Positions 60,601 to 63,779 of a stretch of DNA of 63,779 nucleotides are shown here, in pieces. The first letter of the stretch is position 1. Each line of letters begins with the position of its first letter. The position numbers and the translations under genes were made by a program. Under the pieces are notes generated by a model. The model was not told the DNA's origin and did no database searches. It was given only the letters and a program-made list of their open reading frames with translations. The stretch is from the NCBI GenBank assembly GCA_016838895.1, contig JAEKNU010000020.1, forward strand, positions 1-63,779. Reading direction: 5' to 3'. The stretch comes from Chloroflexota bacterium (GTDB lineage Bacteria; Chloroflexota; Anaerolineae; Anaerolineales; Anaerolineaceae).

Positions 60601-63600
60601 GGGCAAATTACCGCATATGAAGATGTGCTGGATCGTGAATGGCAATATAGCTATGATGTTCTTGGTAGAGTCAATCAACAAATTGACCCAATGAATGGTG
60701 AGACAACATATACATATGATGCAGTGGGAAAGCTATTAACAGAAAACAACGTTAATGGACATACAACTACATATACATATGATAATTTAAATCGCATATC
60801 AACTATAACGGATGCAAATAACAATCTGACCAGCCCTTCATATGATGCTATTGGCAATATTATCTCCGTTACAGATGCTGCTGGGCATATAACAAACTAC
60901 TCATATGATGCACTGAATCGCCAGGTTTCAATCACTGATGCACAAAACAATCAATCTCAAATGACATATGATGCTGCCGGAAATCTTGTTGCGCTAACAG
61001 ATGCAAATGGAATTTCAACCCATTATGAGTATGACAATTTAGATCGTTTATTAACAGTTATTGAAAATTATATTTCAGGCACAACATCTGATGAAGAAAC
61101 AAATGTAATCACAATTTATTCATATGATGAAAATGGGAATCTATTAACTGTTACCGATGCAAATAATCATACAGATACTTACACATACAATGCATTGAAT
61201 CAACTTTCTACTGAAAGCGATGCATTAGGAAACTCAAAAACCTATACCTATGATAATGTTGGCAATTTAAGTCAGGTAGTGGATGGAAATAATGCAGTAA
61301 TCTCATATGAATATGATGAACTAAATCGGATGGTTAAAATCGATTATCCTGAACCGGACGAGGATGTTATTTTTACATACGATGCTGCCGGGCAAGTTGA
61401 TTCAATGAGTGATGCATTGGGCACTACTAACTGGACCTACGATGATTTAGGGCGCCCCGTTTCAATAACTGATCCGTATCTAGCCACAGTGAGTTATGCG
61501 TATGATGCCATCGGAAATCGGACAGGCATGGTTTACCCGGATGGGAAATCAATTTCTTATTCTTATGATCCTGTAAACCGGCTAACTTCAGTAGTTGACT
61601 GGAACAGTGCAGAATCTCAATACACTTATACCGCCACAAATTATCTTGATCGTGTTAATCTGCCAAACGGTGTTTTCTCTGAATACGAATATGATGCAAT
61701 TGGTAGAGTCACCAGCCTGACGCATCAAACCAATACTGATATTTTGAGCACTTATCTGTATTCATATGATAATGCAGGAAACCTTGTTGAACTACAGGAA
61801 TTATTTGGTGAAACAATTTTTACTGATGATTTTGAATCACAAGATCTATCCAATTGGAGTTCATACACTGATGATGCTGACATTTCAGTTTCAGATGATG
61901 ATCCGATTTATCAAGATTATAGTCTTTCTGTTTCAATCAATGATTCAGATGATTTATATGTAACAGATGATTCTCCTGAATCAGAAAGCCAATATAATGC
62001 CAGATTCTATTTCACCCCTTATTATCTGGAGATGTCAGAACCTGATCAGATTGATGTGTTTTCTGCTGAGAATGATTCCGGACTGGCATTATTTGGTGTT
62101 CGTCTAGGGTACAACGATGATAAATTCCAGATTATGAGCTATGCATATGATGATGAAGAAACGCTGCATGAAAGCAATTGGACTTCCATTGGACGTGGTG
62201 TTCATGCTATTGAAGTTGGCTGGCAAGCAGCCTCATCAGATTTAAGCAATGATGGTTTACTTCAAATATGGATTGATTATGAGCTAGTTGCTGAAATTGA
62301 TAACCTGGATACAGACAGCCAGAATATCGAATCTGTTTTGTTAGGGGCCATGAATATTCAAGGCACAGGGATTCAAGGTGATCTTGTCTTCGATGAATTT
62401 ACTTCCAGTAGATTGGGCCTTATCGGAATTGATACAGCCATTGAACTTGGTAGGAAACCTGATTTTGTCTTTTCTGATGGATTTGAAGATGGAACCTATG
62501 ATGCCTGGACTGCCACCCAAAGTACAAATATCACAGTAAGTGATACTGCTGCTATTGAAGATTTGGAAGGTTTAGAAATAACATTGGATAATGCTTCATC
62601 GGTATATCTATCAAGGCAAACCCCGGATGAAGAAAACCAGTTGATCTCTCGATTTTATTTCAATCCAAATTCAGTGGATATTACTGGTGACAGCATCGGA
62701 ATCTATGGTCTATACTCAACCGATTTACAAGAATTAGGATTGATTACACTTTCAAAAGGTACTGGTGCGTATCAAATTCAGGCAAGCGTTATGGATGATA
62801 GTGGTTCCACGATAGCATCTGAATGGATCCAAATTAGAGATTTAGTTCATGCAATCGAATTGCATTGGACAAAAGCCAGTTCAACTGAGAGCCATGATGG
62901 AATTCTTTCTCTTTGGATTGATGGAGTAGAATGTGCCAATTTGCCAGATTTGGATAATGATATAGCACAGCTTGACAGTGTGCGAATTGGGGCAGGGATT
63001 GGTGATGTAATTGAATCGACTTCTACTGGTAGTATCTATTTTGATTCTTATGAAGCACATCGGGAAACTGCTATTGGTTATGACCAAGAATTGTTGAATC
63101 CAGTATTATCCATCTCGGATGCGGTCATATGGTTGGATGCATCGCAGATGTATGGATATGACGATGGAGACAGCGTATCCTATTGGGAAGATTTGAGTGG
63201 AACCGGAAATAATGGCATTCAAACAGGACCAGATAATCAGCCAGTATATTCAACAAACGAAGTAAATGGAAACCCAGCACTACTATTTGATGGAGTTAGT
63301 GATTATCTGAATCTAGATGATTTGTTTATTGATGCTGATACAACCATCATATTGGTAGCCAAAAATGAAACACAAATAACAGGTACATCCAGTCAACAAC
63401 GGACAATTCTTGCCGGCTCTCAGGGAAATCCCTTACTAACTACAAGCAGGCAATATTCACTTGGATATAAAGATTCAGCAATTGCCGGCTTCAATGTTTA
63501 TTTGTCGTCCTCTCAAGGAATCGTAACGAATGTTGAAGCCAATGAAGAATATGAATTCCATGAATTTCGCAAATCAAACTCCGATGCAGAGTTATACCGT

Positions 63601-63779
63601 AATGGCGAATTGGTAGGGGAAAATGTATTTTCAGAAACAATCTCTTTATTAACCGGATACACATTGGGTGGAGATTTAAGTTCTACTGCCAGACGTTATA
63701 AAGGCGGCATCGCTGAAATCCTTGTCTATAATCGTGCGTTGACAAATTCTGAACTTGATGAACTGGAATCCTATCTGAG
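57640..63779 (+). CDS. Giant secreted YD-repeat (RHS-like) protein, 3' end outside the window
   Basis: At least 2046 codons, still open at the window edge. TGGAGGGG precedes the ATG. The N-terminus has a signal peptide (FRICIVMSMVLSSLALQTNN). A beta-rich region follows, then a DUF6531-like RHS opening (GEPIDVYSGNYTYQSLDI, about 58400). About forty YD repeats run from ~58800 to ~61790, with the pattern TYxYDxxGNLxxxTDAxGxxT. Three further regions follow: two related ~210-residue modules (FTDDFESQDLSNWSS at 61820 and FSDGFEDGTYDAWTA at 62470) that look like concanavalin-type jelly rolls, and a LamG/Laminin-G-like module (VIWLDASQMYGYDDGDSVSY to IAEILVYNRALTNSELDELE). It is probably a surface or secreted filament. 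The usual RHS core DPxGxxN and any toxin tip would lie beyond the window. Confidence 0.9.
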   Translation, partial: MFKHSSMKFKFSQFINVSFRICIVMSMVLSSLALQTNNIFAKQSVISGEQEIEQSKGKTEWLEIANDSQNEEIISYIPPIFKHPEAENEIINNVISSSTNIVELSAKPKTIHNSNIVTSGTINVTSSSGTQISGLSPDKTYTILAWGYYYFGCSSDPCYAGSALGVKFLNYGLTSAPREINLVGDMTLPNRYTRSWEFKPSVTGSINIAVGDSSYGDNSGTMYYWVLENYLADDQSLAPETECYSNASSTQMWAGEPIDVYSGNYTYQSLDIDVLTDQSNELQVLKSYSSARQNQLSIMGYGWSNTNQIHLLFSDDDDGEDGYIILKMGDGSYLRFIDTGSTYYLPVAGISASLQQSTDELSNTIYIMDTDDFKEYIFDEDGILLSISDENWRTLEYTYSSGLISRVYDDSTGRYLDFQYNVDGLLTNVTDNVSRTITYGYDTNSNLISITDVLGHTWLYEYDDLNFPHLLTEIIDPNGNTIERTVFNTAGKAIEQYDGNDDLTLQLVYNVDNTVTITEGNVTKTAYFNDQNQLEGIVYSDGSSDAISYSSQYYPETITDEAGNETQITWYGCNAPSQIIDAEGNTTTLSYDDNDNVISIINARGYETLFEYSDINLPHQITDITDPFENSTSITYDTDGHVTSSTNEKSQATTFTYDSLGQLSSKVDAANNETNFGYNNLGLLVSITNPLGIVTKKEYNNAGWLLNTIENYDISRTQNEESIYNISTTYTYDLAGNVTHITDTYGNMTEYVYDGKNQLIQIILPDNNAINYSYDVLGNLLEEEDQRGNITTYVYDTRNRLVTITDDNGNNNHISYNANDTISSVTDARGYVTLFEYDGVDRIINTTNPLNGVESTTYDEAGNIIEKTDTLGRSTGFEYDALNRLISQTDAAGESTEYFYDEVDNLIQIIDPRGNSTTYTYNDLNQLIKVTDASGHETSFTYDAVGQFIDQTDANGNISTIEYDDLGRQVALIDDLNQFTDLTYDALGQITAYEDVLDREWQYSYDVLGRVNQQIDPMNGETTYTYDAVGKLLTENNVNGHTTTYTYDNLNRISTITDANNNLTSPSYDAIGNIISVTDAAGHITNYSYDALNRQVSITDAQNNQSQMTYDAAGNLVALTDANGISTHYEYDNLDRLLTVIENYISGTTSDEETNVITIYSYDENGNLLTVTDANNHTDTYTYNALNQLSTESDALGNSKTYTYDNVGNLSQVVDGNNAVISYEYDELNRMVKIDYPEPDEDVIFTYDAAGQVDSMSDALGTTNWTYDDLGRPVSITDPYLATVSYAYDAIGNRTGMVYPDGKSISYSYDPVNRLTSVVDWNSAESQYTYTATNYLDRVNLPNGVFSEYEYDAIGRVTSLTHQTNTDILSTYLYSYDNAGNLVELQELFGETIFTDDFESQDLSNWSSYTDDADISVSDDDPIYQDYSLSVSINDSDDLYVTDDSPESESQYNARFYFTPYYLEMSEPDQIDVFSAENDSGLALFGVRLGYNDDKFQIMSYAYDDEETLHESNWTSIGRGVHAIEVGWQAASSDLSNDGLLQIWIDYELVAEIDNLDTDSQNIESVLLGAMNIQGTGIQGDLVFDEFTSSRLGLIGIDTAIELGRKPDFVFSDGFEDGTYDAWTATQSTNITVSDTAAIEDLEGLEITLDNASSVYLSRQTPDEENQLISRFYFNPNSVDITGDSIGIYGLYSTDLQELGLITLSKGTGAYQIQASVMDDSGSTIASEWIQIRDLVHAIELHWTKASSTESHDGILSLWIDGVECANLPDLDNDIAQLDSVRIGAGIGDVIESTSTGSIYFDSYEAHRETAIGYDQELLNPVLSISDAVIWLDASQMYGYDDGDSVSYWEDLSGTGNNGIQTGPDNQPVYSTNEVNGNPALLFDGVSDYLNLDDLFIDADTTIILVAKNETQITGTSSQQRTILAGSQGNPLLTTSRQYSLGYKDSAIAGFNVYLSSSQGIVTNVEANEEYEFHEFRKSNSDAELYRNGELVGENVFSETISLLTGYTLGGDLSSTARRYKGGIAEILVYNRALTNSELDELESYL

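Noticed and set aside
58800..61790. CRISPR-like or tandem DNA repeats
   Set aside because: The periodicity comes from protein YD repeats of about 20 codons; the DNA copies vary and the frame is open throughout.
59496..63087. Minus-strand frames within the YD-repeat gene
   Set aside because: They are short shadows of the repetitive coding strand, without ribosome sites or recognisable domains.

Overview
The window looks like a chromosomal segment of a bacterium with moderate GC content, most likely an anaerobic or facultative member of the Chloroflexota (Anaerolineae-like). This placement is an inference. It rests on many LxGC-type lipoproteins, Fe-S and anaerobe-type ATPases, a Feo ferrous-iron system, a PF06089-type asparaginase and abundant degenerate intergenic palindromes. 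There is no rRNA gene or other taxonomic marker to settle it. Two tRNA genes (Arg-CCU and Gly-UCC) and one SAM-I riboswitch are present. No CRISPR array or intact transposase was seen.

Layout. 0.1-3.0 kb: a PadR regulator and a small DUF5320-like protein face a NifX/NifB-like protein and two adjacent MinD-type ATPases with inserted ferredoxin domains. 3.3-3.6 kb: tRNA-Arg, whose 3' end and terminator are duplicated about 120 bp downstream. 3.6-5.0 kb: a zinc-binding ABC lipoprotein and a Fur-family repressor, with a perfect Fur-type palindrome over the promoter. 5.1-5.7 kb: an msrA gene whose catalytic Cys codon is an in-frame TGA followed by a hairpin, a strong selenoprotein candidate. 6.2-9.8 kb: an acidic lipoprotein, ribonuclease Z, and metK under a SAM-I riboswitch. 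10-29 kb: a long accessory zone of mostly single small genes, largely on the + strand (HNH nuclease, SF0329, PH-like, isochorismatase-like, QueG-like, thioredoxin-like, methyltransferase, TolB-like, GyrI-GrpB fusion, DUF4304, several orphans, Nudix, GNAT, DUF1801, two EamA transporters). It is punctuated by two families of palindromic intergenic repeats.

29.2-38.8 kb is a compact minus-strand gene run: miaB, membrane GTPase, M23 peptidase, AAC(3)-like acetyltransferase, threonine synthase-like enzyme, GAF-PAS histidine kinase, divergent metallo-beta-lactamase-fold protein, asparaginase, endonuclease III. 39-41 kb: an HEFTH metallopeptidase and a HAD phosphatase. 41.4-49 kb: a NarL-type two-component system divergent from a GT39 membrane glycosyltransferase and two tandem DUF1566 lipoproteins. 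49.1-53.8 kb: a NO-stimulated-promoter-family protein, YibE/F, and a feoA-feoA-feoB-feoC operon. 54-56.1 kb: a TetR regulator and a CrtI-like oxidoreductase. 56.2-57.1 kb: a decayed stretch. From 57.6 kb to the end of the window runs a giant secreted YD-repeat (RHS-like) protein carrying three C-terminal lectin-like regions; its gene continues past the window.

The main functional themes are metal and Fe-S homeostasis (Mrp/NifX cluster, ZnuA/Fur, Feo), redox repair (MsrA, thioredoxin-like), tRNA and DNA maintenance (Rnz, MiaB, Nth), and envelope or surface proteins (DUF1566, GT39, M23, RHS). The most notable observation is the probable selenocysteine-containing MsrA. The 22.4-26.6 kb block of unrecognised genes ending in a Nudix protein is the best place to look for an undescribed system.
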